A stretch of DNA of 64,000 nt from Darksidea phi (GCA_030770425.1 JASJFT010000033.1:1-64000); one strand, 5' to 3'. Positions 1 to 12,266 are shown, counted from the first letter of the stretch. The notes: generated by a model from the sequence alone, not told the origin. Numbers and translations: made by a program.

Positions 1-66
1 ACCCTAACCCTAACCCTAACCCTAACCCTAACCCTAACCCTAACCCTAACCCTAACCCTAACCCTA
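1..66. repeat. Telomere repeat array (CCCTAA)n
   Basis: Eleven consecutive ACCCTA units with no variants run from the first base, so this is the left physical end of a chromosome with the C-rich strand shown 5' to 3'. The type is the TTAGGG telomere of filamentous ascomycetes. The array stops at a degenerate ACCCTACTCC. Confidence 0.98.
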
Positions 67-180
67 CTCCGGTCCCTACCCTATGTACCAGGTTACTCCG
101 TAGGCCTCGAGACGGGGGCTTCGATTGGTTACAGCTAAGTTTTCTTTTTCTTAGGTTTATCTCGGCCGGTATTCGGGTTA
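67..180. other. Telomere-adjacent segment that escaped RIP
   Basis: This short stretch keeps ordinary base composition and several CpA/TpG steps (for example in ctatgtaccaggtt and gattggttacagc), unlike the 30 kb that follow. No gene is visible. It may be unique sequence, too short to be recognised as a repeat, or DNA added after RIP. Confidence 0.6.
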
Positions 181-256
181 ATCTCGGGTAGAGTCTAATT
201 AGGTAGTAATATACTAGTACTCTTTTCTAGTCTATATATTATTTACTATACCTATA

Positions 257-323
257 GAGGAGGGGGAGGTTTAGGAAAGAGTATATCTACTTTTTTTTAC
301 TCTCTTCTTTCCTTTCTATACTT
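257..323. repeat. Imperfect palindrome, family P (outside the unit)
   Basis: A G-rich left arm followed by ttaggaaagagta, then a T/C-rich right arm with tactctcttctttcc. It resembles the roughly 60-bp palindromes that recur inside the 16.75-kb unit, but the right arm is degraded. It shows the family is not confined to the unit. Confidence 0.4.
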
Positions 324-1095
324 ATCTATTCTAGTTCTATATTCTTATATAATTCTAAAATTAAATAACTTTCTATTTAATTTAAGCTTTTATTAATATT
401 TCTAATACTCTAATAAAGATTTAACTACTTTAAATATACTATACTCTTTTAACTTCTATTTTTTATCTTTATATTAAAATACTTATTCCTCTTTCTATTC
501 TTTACTATACTATTCTAACTACTTCTATCTATTTTCTTTTTTTAGTCTTTATCTCTTCTATCTCCCTATCTTTATCTTTAACTTAATTAATTAGACTTTA
601 TTTATACTAACTTATATTTTTCGTATTTTATTATTATTCTTCTTAATATAGCTTAATAACCCTACTTTCTTAAATACCCTAAACCTTAAAGATTTATATA
701 CTAATATCTACTATTATTACCTTTAATCTTAATCCTATCTAGCTATTATAATCTAGAAACTTATATATTAGACCTAAAAGAGTAAATATAACTAGTATAG
801 TAATTAGATATCTAGTTAGTAGGTATTCTAGACCCTATATACCTAATATCTATAAAGGTATAGAGACTAGTCTTAAAAAAGAGTAGATTTTATTCCCTAT
901 AAATACTCTCCTTATCTATTATTCTACCCGGTACGATCTCTCTTATCTAGATTATTCTAAAAATTCCTATATTTAATAAAATACCCTATCTCGAAAAAAA
1001 CGGCTCTTTTTAAATACGGAGCTACGCTCCTTATACTCTCCTTCTCCTTTTTTAAATCCGAGTATATTAAAAAAATCTTAAACTAACTAATATAT

Positions 1096-1260
1096 ACTTT
1101 AGGCCCTAAAATACCTTAGACTTAACTCTATATTTTTAGATTTTAAAAAGTATTAAGCTTAAGTCTATATTTTTAGGTTCTAAAAAGTATTAAGCTCGAG
1201 TCTATATTTTTAGGTCCTAAAATACCTTAGACTTAATTCTATATTTTTAGATATCTAAAT
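1096..1260. repeat. Short tandem repeat, about 45-50 bp period
   Basis: Three to four imperfect units share the core gtctatatttttaggt followed by cctaaaataccttagactt or its variant ctaaaaagtattaagctt. Units differ mainly by C/T and G/A, as expected after RIP. Confidence 0.6.
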
Positions 1261-1394
1261 TACCTTATATAAGTTAATATATCTTTAGGTCTATAAATAT
1301 AGTCTACTTAACTTTCGTCTATATATAGTATCCTCTTAAGCGATTTTACGTACTAGATATACTCGTCTAGAATCTAAAGCTTAAAGTATATACC

Positions 1395-1470
1395 CCTATA
1401 TACTCTCTAAAAGTAACTACTAAAAGAAACTACTAGATTATATATATCTAGTATCTAAATAATTAGTATA
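1395..1470. repeat. Dispersed 75-bp repeat, copy 1 of 3
   Basis: The motif taaaagtaactactaaaag followed by aaactactagattatatata and tctagtatcta recurs near 3373-3440 and 3898-3965 in the same orientation. Differences are mostly transitions. No coding function is visible. Confidence 0.5.
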
Positions 1471-2482
1471 TATACTAGATATATACTCCCGGGTCTAGAG
1501 TCTAAAGAATAAAGCTTTTATAAAAGTAATACTAAAATTAACGTTACTACCCGCGATATATAGATTTTAGCTTAGCTTTATTAGAAGGCTATTATAGAGA
1601 ATAACTCTCTAATTACTCTTAAGTAACTTAATATATCTAGAGCCGATATATAGCTATTAATTACGGAGCTATAGTTATTAAATCTAAGAGTACCTACTAG
1701 CTAAGGGTATAACTACGAATAGCTTACTTATAGAGCTATTCCGAAATTATAAGTATCGAAGATAATACTATATAATAGTATTAGAGTATATAAAGAGTAG
1801 AGGGAGATACCTATTTAAAGTATATATAGTAAATAACCTTAGGTATTTAATTAGAAAAAGTAAATATAGTATCTCGAAAAAGAATAGCTAGAGAAGTAAA
1901 AGTAACTAGTAGAAGATACGAACTAGAATAGTAATATTCTAGACTAAGATTAGAATAAGTATCCGAGACTTAAACTTAATTACTACGAAAATAAGTTTAA
2001 GGCTATTATATACTATTATTCTACCTATAAATAACTAATTATAGAACTTTTAAAAGTAAACGGTCTCTCTAATTAATATTTCTACTTTTCTTAAAGGTAT
2101 AGATTAAGCGAGAACGAGTTTATATCTAGAGTAATTATCTAGTATAGCTCTAATTAATAATTTTATCTACTAGAATTCTACTTATCGAGTTAAATATATA
2201 CTTCTAAGTCTAGAGTCTAAAAGATAAAGTATATATCTAATATATTCTACTATATCTAATAGTAGGTACTTCTAATAACTTTTACTCTAAGTATATTACT
2301 AATACGAGCTATATCCTCTAACTAGATAGATAATATTAATAGAGTAAAAGAGCTATCTAAACTTAAAAATATCCTACTATATCTAACGGCTAAATACTTT
2401 AAATAACTTCTACTTTAAGCGTAGCTCTAGTATAAGCTATATCCTCTAGCTAGATAAATAATATAGATAAAGTAAATAAAGC

Positions 2483-2945
2483 TATCTCTACTCCTTTATT
2501 TTAAAAACTAAATAAAGTAGATTTAATACCGCCTATAGTATATATACCCGTTTAAAAAGGATAGAATAGTACTATAAATAGAGCCGTCTCTACTTCTTTA
2601 TTTTAAAAATAAAAGTTAGTTAGATTAATACTACCTATAGCGTACGTACCCGTTTAAAAAGTATTAAGTACTACCTCTAATAGAGCTACCTCTACTCCTT
2701 TATTTTAAAAACTAAATAAAGTAAATTAATACCGTCTATAGCTAGTACCCCTCTAAAAAAGTAGATAGAACGAAAATATAGCGTATAACTAAAACGTTTC
2801 TTCTAGCTATATTATATAGAGATACCTAAAATTACCCTTATTTAGTAAATAGAGCCGCCTCTACTTCTTTATTTTAAAAATAAAAGTTAGTTAGATTAAT
2901 ACCGCCTATAGCGTACGTATCTATTTAAAAATAATTAAAATAAAA
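2483..2945. repeat. Tandem repeat, about 115-130 bp period, four units
   Basis: Four imperfect units share tctacttctttattttaaaa, a central ttaataccgcctatag and acccgtttaaaaa. They start near 2483, 2590, 2685 and 2845. Unit spacing is irregular, so the array has suffered indels as well as RIP. No gene is seen in or around it. Confidence 0.6.
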
Positions 2946-3559
2946 AGATAATAGCGTATCTTTATAAAAGCTCTTTTTAAAGTATATAGAGCTATCTCCG
3001 CTTCTATATTATAAGATATACTTAAATATAGAGTCGATTATAAATATATTATCTTTACTTATTTAGTTTAAAAAACTTTATCTTCTATTTTAAACTCCTT
3101 TCTACCCTATCTATAAGAGGATCTTCTTTAATTTTTACTTACTAATAGATAGTATAATAGAGAACGACTTATTATTATAAGGATAGATAAGCTAGTTCTA
3201 GTAAGAGTAGTAAGAGAGACCCTATATCTTACTTAAGCCTTCTAAATATAGTATAGATTATAAGTAATATCTCTACTTATCGAGTTTATAAGTTAAAATC
3301 TAGAACCTACTTAAGCTTAAAAGTATAGAAAATATATTATCTATTTAAGGTCTAAAAGCTAAAGTATATATTAACTATATTAGCCCTAAAAGTAACTATA
3401 AAAAGAAATTACCGTATTATATATATTTAGAGTCTAAAGCTTAAAGTATAATATAGCTATATACTTTAAGTACTAACTACTTTCTAAAGTTATAGGGTAG
3501 TTAGTATAGTAGGTCCTAACTATATACCTAGAGTACTAAGAAATAAAATACTACGCGTT

Positions 3560-3860
3560 TTATTATATATTCGGAGTACTAAAAAAGACGAGCTAATTTT
3601 CTTTATATACCTAGGGCGCCGAGAAAAGACTAGCTTATTTTTATTATATATCCGAGGTACCGAGAAGAAATAAAAACGTATTATATTTTACTATATATTC
3701 GGAGCGCTAAAAGAAAAATAAGCTAATTTCTATACTTAGAATACTAAAAGAAAGAAGAGCTAATTTTTATACTCGGGGTACCGAAAGAAAGACGAGCTAT
3801 TATTCTATACTCGGGGTACTAAAAGAAAGACGAGCTACTATTCTATACTTAGAATACTAA
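3560..3860. repeat. Tandem repeat, about 45-55 bp period
   Basis: Five to six imperfect units built around tactcggggtactaaaagaa and agacgagctattattcta run head to tail. Earlier units are more diverged and longer. Units differ chiefly by transitions. Confidence 0.6.
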
Positions 3861-4885
3861 AGTCGCTTTTTAGACGTATATATATACGCGGGCCTAGAAA
3901 GTAACTACTAAAAGAAATTACTATAGTATATATATCTAGGGTCTAAAAGCTAAAGTATATAACTAATATATAGGTCCTAGAAGTAAATACTAAAATAACT
4001 ATAAATAGCTTATATAATAGGTAGGAACCTCTATAAAACTAATAACCTTTTTTATAGAAAGAACTTAGTTATTACTCTAATAATTCTTACTTAGCTACGT
4101 CGGCCTATATAAGAGGCTATAGAGTAGGTCTTCTAGCTACTACTTACTAGTACCTTTATTCTAAAACTACTCTTTAGGGCTACTTATATATAGTTTAATT
4201 TAAAAGTTAAATATTATAAGATATAGCTCTAAAATCTAAAGAATAAAAAAGACCTCTAGCTAGACGGATAGCTCCGATCGTCTTTTAAAACGAATTATTA
4301 TTACTATTATATATAGTAGGAATCGAAAATATATTCTATAAACTCTAATATATAGTAGGAATTAAAAAAGACTAATAAATATATCTATATAGGTTAGGAG
4401 TATAACTAAATCTCTATATATATATATATACGGAGCGGATAGTATCTAAAAACTAGAGAATACTAACTTATCTATAGTATAGTAAGAAATATTATCTATA
4501 GTATTTAGTTTATAGTATATAGATACGATTAGAAATAACTAGAGAGATTAAAGATAGTCGAAATAGGTAACTAGCCGATTAAAAATCGCTCTATATAGAG
4601 TATATATTTCTAAAACTAATAATAAATAGATAAAATAGGGTATTAACCGAATATAAATAATAGAATATAGAAAGAAGATAATATAGATTATAAATAGAGA
4701 TTTAATATATCTAGCCGTACTTAAGATAAGAAAATAAATCTAATTTTTATAAATATATATAGGAGAGACCGAGTAGATAAAAGTCTTTAAGTATAGGTAT
4801 ATATACGAAAATAGAACTAAGTAAAAGGATAATATATACTATATATAGTAGGATTAAGATATAAGAGGAAAGAGTATAAGAAAAA

Positions 4886-4930
4886 GAAGGGGATTAGAAA
4901 AGAGAAGATCTATATCTATAGATATAAGAA
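4886..4930. repeat. Half-palindrome of family P (A)
   Basis: Left arm only: aaggggattagaaaagagaa followed by gatct. The matching right arm is absent. The same half-site is at about 21680-21725 in copy B. Confidence 0.45.
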
Positions 4931-5008
4931 TAGATATTAGTTACCCTAACTATAAGATCTATTATAAGGAACTAAGACTAATTATACTAGATTAAGTCTT
5001 AGTAGAGA

Positions 5009-5070
5009 AGGGGGGAGAAAGAGGTCTAGAAAAGAGTAAATCTACTCTTTCCTAGACCCCCCTCCTTCCT
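5009..5070. repeat. Palindrome P2 (A)
   Basis: A G-rich arm with tctagaaaagagtaaa is followed directly by tctactctttcctagacccc and a C-rich tail: a nearly perfect hairpin with almost no loop. The matching site in copy B is 21799-21872. It lies just left of the coding-like block at 5290-8030. Confidence 0.75.
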
Positions 5071-5289
5071 TAATAGATAGATAACTATATTAGTATCCTA
5101 TATACTATATTATATATATAGCTTAATAACGAGAGTAGTATCTAAGACTTTTATATAGAAAATAAATAATAGAGTTTATATTACTATTAAGTTAAAAGGA
5201 CTATATAGTTAAGAGATAGCTAATTCTTTAATAGATAAGTACGTTAATTCTATTCCCTACTCCCCCTTACCTAGATAAGAAAGCTAAGA

Positions 5290-8030
5290 TAGAATCTATA
5301 TTTAGAGTCTCTTCTAATTTTAACTACTTAAGTACTAAACCTAATAACTATCTCTATTACTATTAGTTAGCTACCGGTAGGTATACTAACTAATCCTTCT
5401 TAGCCTTCTTCTTTAGAGCGGGGCTACTTTTAGTATTAGTTACCTTCTTCGTATTAGTCTAACCCTTAGGCTTAGTTACCTTATTATTAGTAGTCTAATC
5501 CTTAGACTTAAATACCTTATTATTAGTAGTCTTAACTTCTACTATAGTTATATTAGGTTCTAGTATTCTCTTTATTATAGCTACTTACTCTAGTAGTTTA
5601 CGCCTAGGCCTTTTCTCTTCCTTTATTATCCTACTCTACGTTAGAGTACTTAGTAGCGACGATACTATACTTCCCTTCTTATTCTTTAGAATTATTAATA
5701 ATATATTACCTACTCTTGTCTTTTATTACTTAATATATTTAAAGTTAGTTTTATTTATATCTTTAGTATTATATATAAGTAGACGCTTAGATACTAGCTT
5801 CTATAGGGTAGTATAGGTACTTAATAGTAGGTCTTTATATAAGGTAAAGACTATCTTACCCTTTTAAAGCTAGACCCTACTATCTTCTATTTCTATCGCC
5901 GTAACTATATAGCCTAAGTAGAGGTTTATAATATATAGTATTATATTATTCTTATCTAGCTTAGTACCCTTCTTCTTTACCTTAGACGGGAAATTAGTAT
6001 TACTAGTATTCTAAATACGATCCTTATATACGTAGAACGTACTAAGATCTATTAGACTAAAGTAGATATAGTTATCTATATTCTCTTCTTTCTTCTCGTT
6101 ATTAGTAGATTAACTATATAGAAGTATTACTATTTCTACTAATATATTAGAGGTATAACCTAATACCTAATATATATTAAAGGTATTTTCGACGTAGTAG
6201 ATTAGAATAAGATAAGAGTAGTATTAGCTAAATTATATAATTCTACTATAATACTATATATAAATAGAATACGACGGCGGCTAGAAGAATATATATATAA
6301 AATAATATATATTATAAAAGTTTAGTCTAGTATTTATATAGTAGCTTAATACGAGAGCTTTAACTTCTTCTACTTATATATTAATCCCGGTTAGACTCGT
6401 ATAGTACTAAAGTAGTATATTAAAATAGATAATAATATCTATCTTAGCTTCTATTATAGTTATCGATATAATAGACTTGGCCTCTACCTCTAGTACTTAA
6501 AGAATAATAGTTAAAAATATCTATTTCTAAGGTAACTAGGTAAATATTAAGGCCTTTTTATCTAACTCCTCTACTTAGAAGTATATAGCTACGAGAAGAA
6601 CTCGAAGTTAAATAGAGGTAAAGATAAACTAATTAACTATCTCTATTATATATATATTATTAATATCTTTCTACTCTTCGATAATCTTACTATTACTATC
6701 TCGCTCTATCGTCGTCTTAATATTCTTAAGTAACTTTATTAGAAAACCCTTTACGTCTCTCCTCTTAAAGAGAGCTTCGTACTTAGTAATATATAGATTC
6801 TTCTTTTACTATATATACTTATCTCTCTTATTTACTAGACTATTCTTATTAAAGATATAGATATAATATATATTATCGGTAAAGTAAAGTAGTAGGTAAA
6901 TACTAAGAAGATTAAGAATCTAAGTACTACGACTATTAATAAACGACTACTTAGTATTACTATCCCTATTATCGGAGTTATAAAGAGTACGGATATAATA
7001 AGATATAATCTAGTTATAGATAGTCTAGAAAAAGGGATTATTCTCGAGACGGACTTATAGTATAGTAGATTACGGTATTAAATTATCGATATAATATATT
7101 CTTCTATTAAAATAAACTATATACTCTAAGATATAGTTACGTCGAATTATATAGATAGTCTAGATTAGTATAATATATCTTCTAATCTTAGTAGGACTAA
7201 GGAAGTTAGTAACGAACCTTTAAAATATAGTATAGGTATAGTAGAATCGAATCTACTCTAGCTATAAAAGGTAACTAGTTACTATATTAAGCTTATAGAG
7301 ATTATTAAGAGTATCTAAATTAATTATCCTCTTAGCCTCTTAATTATTGTTTAGATTTTAGATAAACGATAGTAAACCCTTAAAATTACTAAATCTCTAT
7401 AGAATAGGTATTACTATAACTAATAGAATCTAGGGTAATTCTAAGAACTAAATAGTAAAAGACGAGTATATCTAGAAATTCTTTATATATTAGTACTTAT
7501 TAAGTATACCTACTTAGAAGTAACTACTAAGATCGAATAGATATATTAGTTTTCTATTCTTATCGACTATATATTTCTAATTATTCTCTTTAGCTATCTT
7601 CTAACTAATATTTTTCTTCTTAAGGAGGTACTTATAGAAGGTATAGGGTCTATTTTTAGTCTAAAGAGTATTATAACTTACTAAGATAACCTACTAGAAG
7701 ACGAGCTTATTATCGCCCCGAAATATAGGGTAGTTATTTATAAGTACTTCGGTAATCTATTAAACTCTAGATAGTATATTCTAGTAATCTTACTTACTAC
7801 CTCTATAAATAAATAGTATAAGATAAGAAGAGAAAGTATAGATATTAATAGCGGTCTAGTAAAGGAGGTAGAATTAGATAACCTATATTAAGGGTTTAGG
7901 TACTAGTATCTTAGCGAGGCTATCCTAGTCTTTAGTATTACGAAGCTTTTAATCTTAGATCTTTCTCTTATTTATATACTAGTATACGTTAGTACTCCGG
8001 ACTATAAGCTAATAGAAAAAGAGAAGGGAC
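5290..8030 (-). pseudogene. RIP-degraded coding-like block 1 (A), unknown product
   Basis: The block lies between palindromes P2 and P3. On the minus strand, the part I translated (about 7980-7260) gives a protein-like frame interrupted only by TAA and TAG, the two stops RIP can create, with runs such as KNRPYTFYKYLLKKKNIS. The other minus frames are also broken only by TAA/TAG over this stretch, so the choice of frame is tentative. I recognise no domain. Copy B carries the same block at about 22080-24820. No start codon can be named because RIP removes ATG. Confidence 0.35.
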
Positions 8031-8070
8031 TAGAAAAGAATAGAAAATTAGGAAGTAAGAGGAAGAGAGG

Positions 8071-8140
8071 AAGAGGGGGCCTTAGGAAAGAGTAGATTAT
8101 TCGAAAACCTACTCTTTTCTAAGACTCCCTCCTTTACCCG
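8071..8140. repeat. Palindrome P3 (A)
   Basis: Left arm gagggggccttaggaaagag followed by tag, a loop of about 12 bp, right arm cctactcttttctaagactc followed by cctcc. The matching site in B is 24862-24931. It separates coding-like blocks 1 and 2. Confidence 0.75.
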
Positions 8141-8184
8141 GGTAGAGAGTACTTATAGCTATATAGGTAGTTAGTATAGTATTT

Positions 8185-10255
8185 ATTTTACTAATACTAA
8201 TCTAATTATATAAAAGCCCCCCTCGTAACTACTTCTTATTCTTTTTAGATAGCTTTTAACGCTTATATAGCTTAGCCGTACTAGTAGTTTACTACTATAA
8301 TAATAGATCGCCTTCTTATCCTAGTAGATAAGGGTTAGTCCTTTACTTTACCTTAAGCTAGTCTAATAATAATTAGTAGTTTACGGACTAGTACGTAGGG
8401 TTATTTAGTAATATATTTACTTTTTTCTCTACCTTTTAAAAGTTCTTCTAGTTAGAATTAATAAATTATAGGTCGTCGCCGAGGTCCTCTATATTAGTAT
8501 TATTAAGTAGAAGTAAGCTTATACCTTTATATTTCTTACTAACTAAGATAAATTAGAGTAGGCCCTAACCGTCTTCGGATATTATAGTATAGTTTAAGAT
8601 CTTCTCTAAATTTATAGTTAATACTAGAGCTACTATACCTTAAAATCTTTTAATTTATACCTTTTTTAAGAACCTTCCGCTCTACTTCTATAATTAGACT
8701 TTTATCTAGTTAATAATCTACTTATTCGTAGTAACTTTATACTCTACTAGTATAATATCTCTAGGTACTAAGTTCTATATTATAGAGTAGTTCGCTAGAT
8801 TTATAGACGATATAACGGGATCGATAGTAGGATTAACCGGTAAGATAGCTTCTTTAGCTTTAGCTTATTACTCTTCCCGACGACTAAGATTAAACGAGAT
8901 ACTATTAGTACTATTATTATACTAATCGGTTACTTTAAAGTCTAGAATATTCTATATATATTAAGACCTATATATAATACTATTCTCGAACTAAGTAGCT
9001 CTAGGATTACGTAGGTCTATAGTATAGGCTAGTAGCGGATATTTATACTTAAGAGAGATCTTTTACTTTTAAGCTTAAATAGAATATATATTAATCCCCG
9101 CCGTCTAGTTAGTCTAGCTTAGAGTAGTACTCTTAATCTAGTCTATTACTTTAGTAGTTAGGGGTTCTAGCTCTATCTTCTTCTTCTTCTTAGTAACGGG
9201 AAGAATAGCTTCTAAGTCTTTTAGATTAATAATAGAGACCTCGTTATTAGTTATACTTTTACTTTCTTCTAACCTAGTCCTACTTCGTACTATAGTCTCT
9301 CTAGTTTAGTCTATCTTCTAAGATCGTCTTATATCTTTCACGGTCTACCTAATATTAGGGGCTTTAATTAATTAGTAGTTATCTACTTTTATATATCGTA
9401 ACTTATTACCCTCTTTTAGCTAGGCTATTAGCTACTTATTATTCTATTTTACTATAGTATTAACGCGGTCTAAGAATAAGTTAGAATTAATTCTATTATT
9501 ATAGAATAGAGCTAACTTCTATACGAAGAGAAGCGTATATAAATTAGAATATAGCTAGATATAGAGTTAGATATAATTATATTCTTAATAACTAACTTCT
9601 ATTAGACTTATACGGTACTAAAGGTTATTAGCTTAGTAATTAAACTTAATAGCTTTAGTAATTATCCGTAGCTATAATTACGACTCTAAGCTATTATTAT
9701 CTATATTACTCTCTTTATAGTCTAGTATAGCTTACGCCTAAGAGAAGGTATTATAGTACTACTTAAGTTCCTTATAATAACTAAGTATATACTTTAAGAT
9801 AGTCGGGGAGATATTAAAATACGGCGCGAGTTTATTAAATATTTATTAGTCGTTCTTAGTAACTACCTTATCTAGAAGAGAATTTCGAGCCGAGGCTTCT
9901 ATACGTAGAAGAGTCTAGTCCTCTATACTTAGGAGGTTAGGCTTATTTAAAGTAGTATAATCTTTATCCTTCTACTTATTATTACTAGAGGGGAGCTTAA
10001 TCTAGAGTAGTCTAATATTATCTAGTATTATAATCTTAGTAGTTAAAGGACCCGTCTTAGTATCTATACCTAAACTAGTCGTTCTATAATCTATTAAGTT
10101 ATTAATAGGAGAGAATAAGGGAGGTAGAGATATAGCCGTAAAAGAAGGAGACTAGTAGTTTAATATATAATAGTAATTTATTATAAAGACTATAATCGAC
10201 TTAGAATAGTTAGTATATAAGTCTAAGAAAAAGTATATTTTATAGTAGAGTTTAA
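8185..10255 (-). pseudogene. RIP-degraded coding-like block 2 (A), unknown product
   Basis: Reading the minus strand from about 9305 down to 8220 gives one continuous frame of some 360 codons broken only by TAA/TAG. It includes a lysine run (LPVTKKKKKIELEP) near the start of the part I translated and a basic C-terminal end (LSKKNKK) just before palindrome P3. The composition is protein-like but I cannot assign a family. The same block is at about 24985-27055 in copy B. The upstream half (9305-10255) was not resolved into a frame. Confidence 0.4.
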
Positions 10256-10332
10256 AACTAGTATAGCCGAAGAAGAGGAGGGTTAAGAAAAAGTTAAACT
10301 CTAATAAGAGAGGATAAGTAAGTAAAGAAATA

Positions 10333-10390
10333 GAGAGGGAGAGGGTTAAAAAAGAGTAGGTTTACTTTTTTCTAAGCTTCCCCCCCCTAT
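10333..10390. repeat. Palindrome P4 (A)
   Basis: gagggttaaaaaagagtagg followed by tttacttttttctaagcttc and a run of C. The copy in B (27127-27178) is cleaner. It sits beyond the upstream end of coding-like block 2. Confidence 0.7.
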
Positions 10391-10581
10391 AGTAAGGTAT
10401 TTTATAGTAGAAGCTATTAAATTCGTCTACTTATTATAAAAATAGATAGATTTATATATTAATCTAATATATAGTCTATATATATCTTCTATAAACTAAT
10501 TTTTAGTTTATAATAAAAAATCCTATCTAAGTTTCTAATTTAGTCTCTAGAAGTTTAAACTACTCTAAGAGGAGTAGATAA

Positions 10582-10995
10582 AGGAGGGGGGCCTTAGAAA
10601 AGAGTAGATTTTAGATTTGTATTTAGCTTTAGTTATAAGCCGGGTTAAATTAGCGCTATAAATAAAGTTAGTAAGCTACTATTTTCGGGCGTTATATATA
10701 GGGATTTTAAGCCTTTACCCTCTTATTAAATACTTATTATTTAGTTATTTTAGTACGTTTAAATATATTTAAATCGTATTTATAATAGCCGTAGAGTAGT
10801 ATATCTTAAGGTAGAGCTAGTAGAGTAGATAATATAGTAGAGAGGTCTAAAAATTATTATTTAAGTTATTTTATCTATTACTATAGATACTCCGTCTAGA
10901 GATCTTAGTAATAGCTATTAGTATAGTCTTAGTAACGGCCGTAGATATAGTCTATATACCCTCGATCTACTCTTTTCTAATCTCTCTTTCTTCTA
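10582..10995. repeat. 414-bp module bounded by split P arms (A)
   Basis: The left arm (gaggggggccttagaaaaga, 10582-10611) and right arm (cgatctactcttttctaatc, 10964-10995) are the two halves of a P palindrome, held about 350 bp apart. The interior shows no frame I could recognise. The same arrangement is at 27371-27785 in B. It could be a small inverted-repeat element, of which the compact palindromes would be deleted forms, or a palindrome split by an insertion. Confidence 0.5.
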
Positions 10996-11189
10996 CTCTC
11001 CGGTACTCTACCTACTTAGTATAAGATTATTATATTATAGGGTTTCTTTTTAATTTTAAATCCTTATATTATATTAGTTAGTAATATTTCTTCTTCTCTT
11101 ACCCGTAATTATAAGTTATACTAGAAATAGGTAAAGTAAATTAAATATTATATACTTACTCTCGCCTCGTCTATCTTTTAGAGGACTAG

Positions 11190-11339
11190 TATATTTTTAG
11201 TTTAAATTAGCTAGAGTATTACTTTTATTAATAATAAAAGATAGTATCGTATAAATCGGAATAAACTATAGTCTTAATTAGATAAGGGTATCTACTTCTT
11301 AGTACTATATATTCTATATAGTAGTCTACTAGAAGAGGA
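11190..11339 (+). repeat. 150-bp direct repeat, left copy, flanking the Rix7-like fragment (A)
   Basis: It matches 12117-12266 base for base except for transitions, with equal length. Both begin tatat(c/t)tttagt and end agaagagga. In the frame of the Rix7-like fragment it reads with TAA/TAG only (for example NNKR, KGIYFLVLYILY). I do not recognise this peptide. Confidence 0.8.
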
Positions 11340-12116
11340 AGTTATTTTAGACCCTATATATTTAGTACTACCCTCTTTTACTAACTACCTAATACCTAAC
11401 TCTATAAGTACGTCCCGTAGACGGCTATCCCTCTAGTAAGGTTTAGATAAGGACGTCTACTAAATCGTCTATAAATATATAGATATCTCTAATAAATTAT
11501 TACTTAAGCTTAAATCTTACTAAATCTACGACTTTATTAAAAACTCTAATTCCTCCTTAAAGAGACGACCTAAGAAGTAATTAGAAGACTTAATTAAAAG
11601 AGTTTTCTTAGTTATTTAAGAAGATAAGAGTAGCGAAGATAAAATAGCTAAGCTTAAAGGGAATTTTAAAAATAGAGAGGATAGGGGGAGAAAAGAGAAG
11701 AGAAGTATAGACTTTATAAATAAGTAGATTATTAGTAGATAGAGGAACTTAGGGGCTACTATACTAGTTACGAATAGGGAGAAGAGTAAGAAGAGAGAGG
11801 GTATTAGAGGGACTAATAGGGAGAGTAAGAGATAGAAGAGGTTAGAAGTTATAGAGTAAAAGATTAATACTAATCTATCTAGCTATATAAGCTTAGACGA
11901 TATTAAAGACGTTAATAATATTATATACTAGCTTAAGAACTACTTCGTTATACTACTTCTACGACCTAAGGTCTATATTAATTATAAGATTTCTATTCTA
12001 TACGGAATTCTCCTCTACGGACTACTAGGATATAGTAAGATAGTTATCTATTAAGCTTTTACTATAGAACTAGAAGTACTATTTATCGAAATTCTAGGTT
12101 CTTCGGTAGTCTCGGG
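11340..12116 (+). pseudogene. RIX7: Captured Rix7/NVL-like AAA ATPase fragment (A), RIP-inactivated
   Basis: A plus-strand frame from 11443 reads like the N-terminal part of Rix7/NVL, the AAA ATPase needed for 60S ribosome maturation in the nucleolus. It starts with LDKDVY, continues with NSSLKRRPKK then LEDLIKRV, passes an acidic and basic linker, and enters the first ATPase domain (LLRPKVY, then GILLYG). The Walker A box at 12018-12041 reads GLLGYSKI. Each change from the usual GPPGCGKT is a C-to-T or G-to-A change (CCA to CTA twice, ACA to ATA, GGT to AGT). The fragment ends at SVVSG, where the second 150-bp repeat begins, so Walker B and the second ATPase domain are missing. Internal TAA/TAG codons make it non-functional. 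It is an unexpected housekeeping-gene fragment inside a subtelomeric unit and is present in both A and B. The family call rests on remembered motifs. Confidence 0.65.
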
Positions 12117-12266
12117 TATATCTTTAGTCTAAATTAGCTAGAGTATTACTTTTATTAATAATAAAAGATAGTATCGTATAAATTGGAATAAACTATAGTT
12201 TTAATTAAATAAATATATTTACTCCTTATTACTATATATTCTATACGACGGCCTACTAGAAGAGGA
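12117..12266 (+). repeat. 150-bp direct repeat, right copy (A)
   Basis: Same sequence as 11190-11339 apart from transitions. It begins exactly where the Rix7-like similarity stops, and palindrome P6 follows at once. Confidence 0.8.

Larger units (their letters stand above)
240..4264. other. RIP-mutated subtelomeric block left of the 16.75-kb unit
   Basis: AT-rich DNA almost devoid of CpA and TpG. I recognise no gene. A stretch around 1780-2190 can be read on + as a frame broken only by TAA/TAG, but nothing in it matches a family I know. The rest is made of small tandem and dispersed repeats listed separately (1096-1260, 2483-2945, 3560-3860, and a 75-bp dispersed repeat near 1395, 3373 and 3898). 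Confidence 0.6.

Noticed and set aside
1780..2190. Possible DDE transposase-like frame on + in the left subtelomeric block
   Set aside because: Frame is broken only by TAA/TAG but no catalytic or DNA-binding motif could be matched; RIP DNA gives such frames often.
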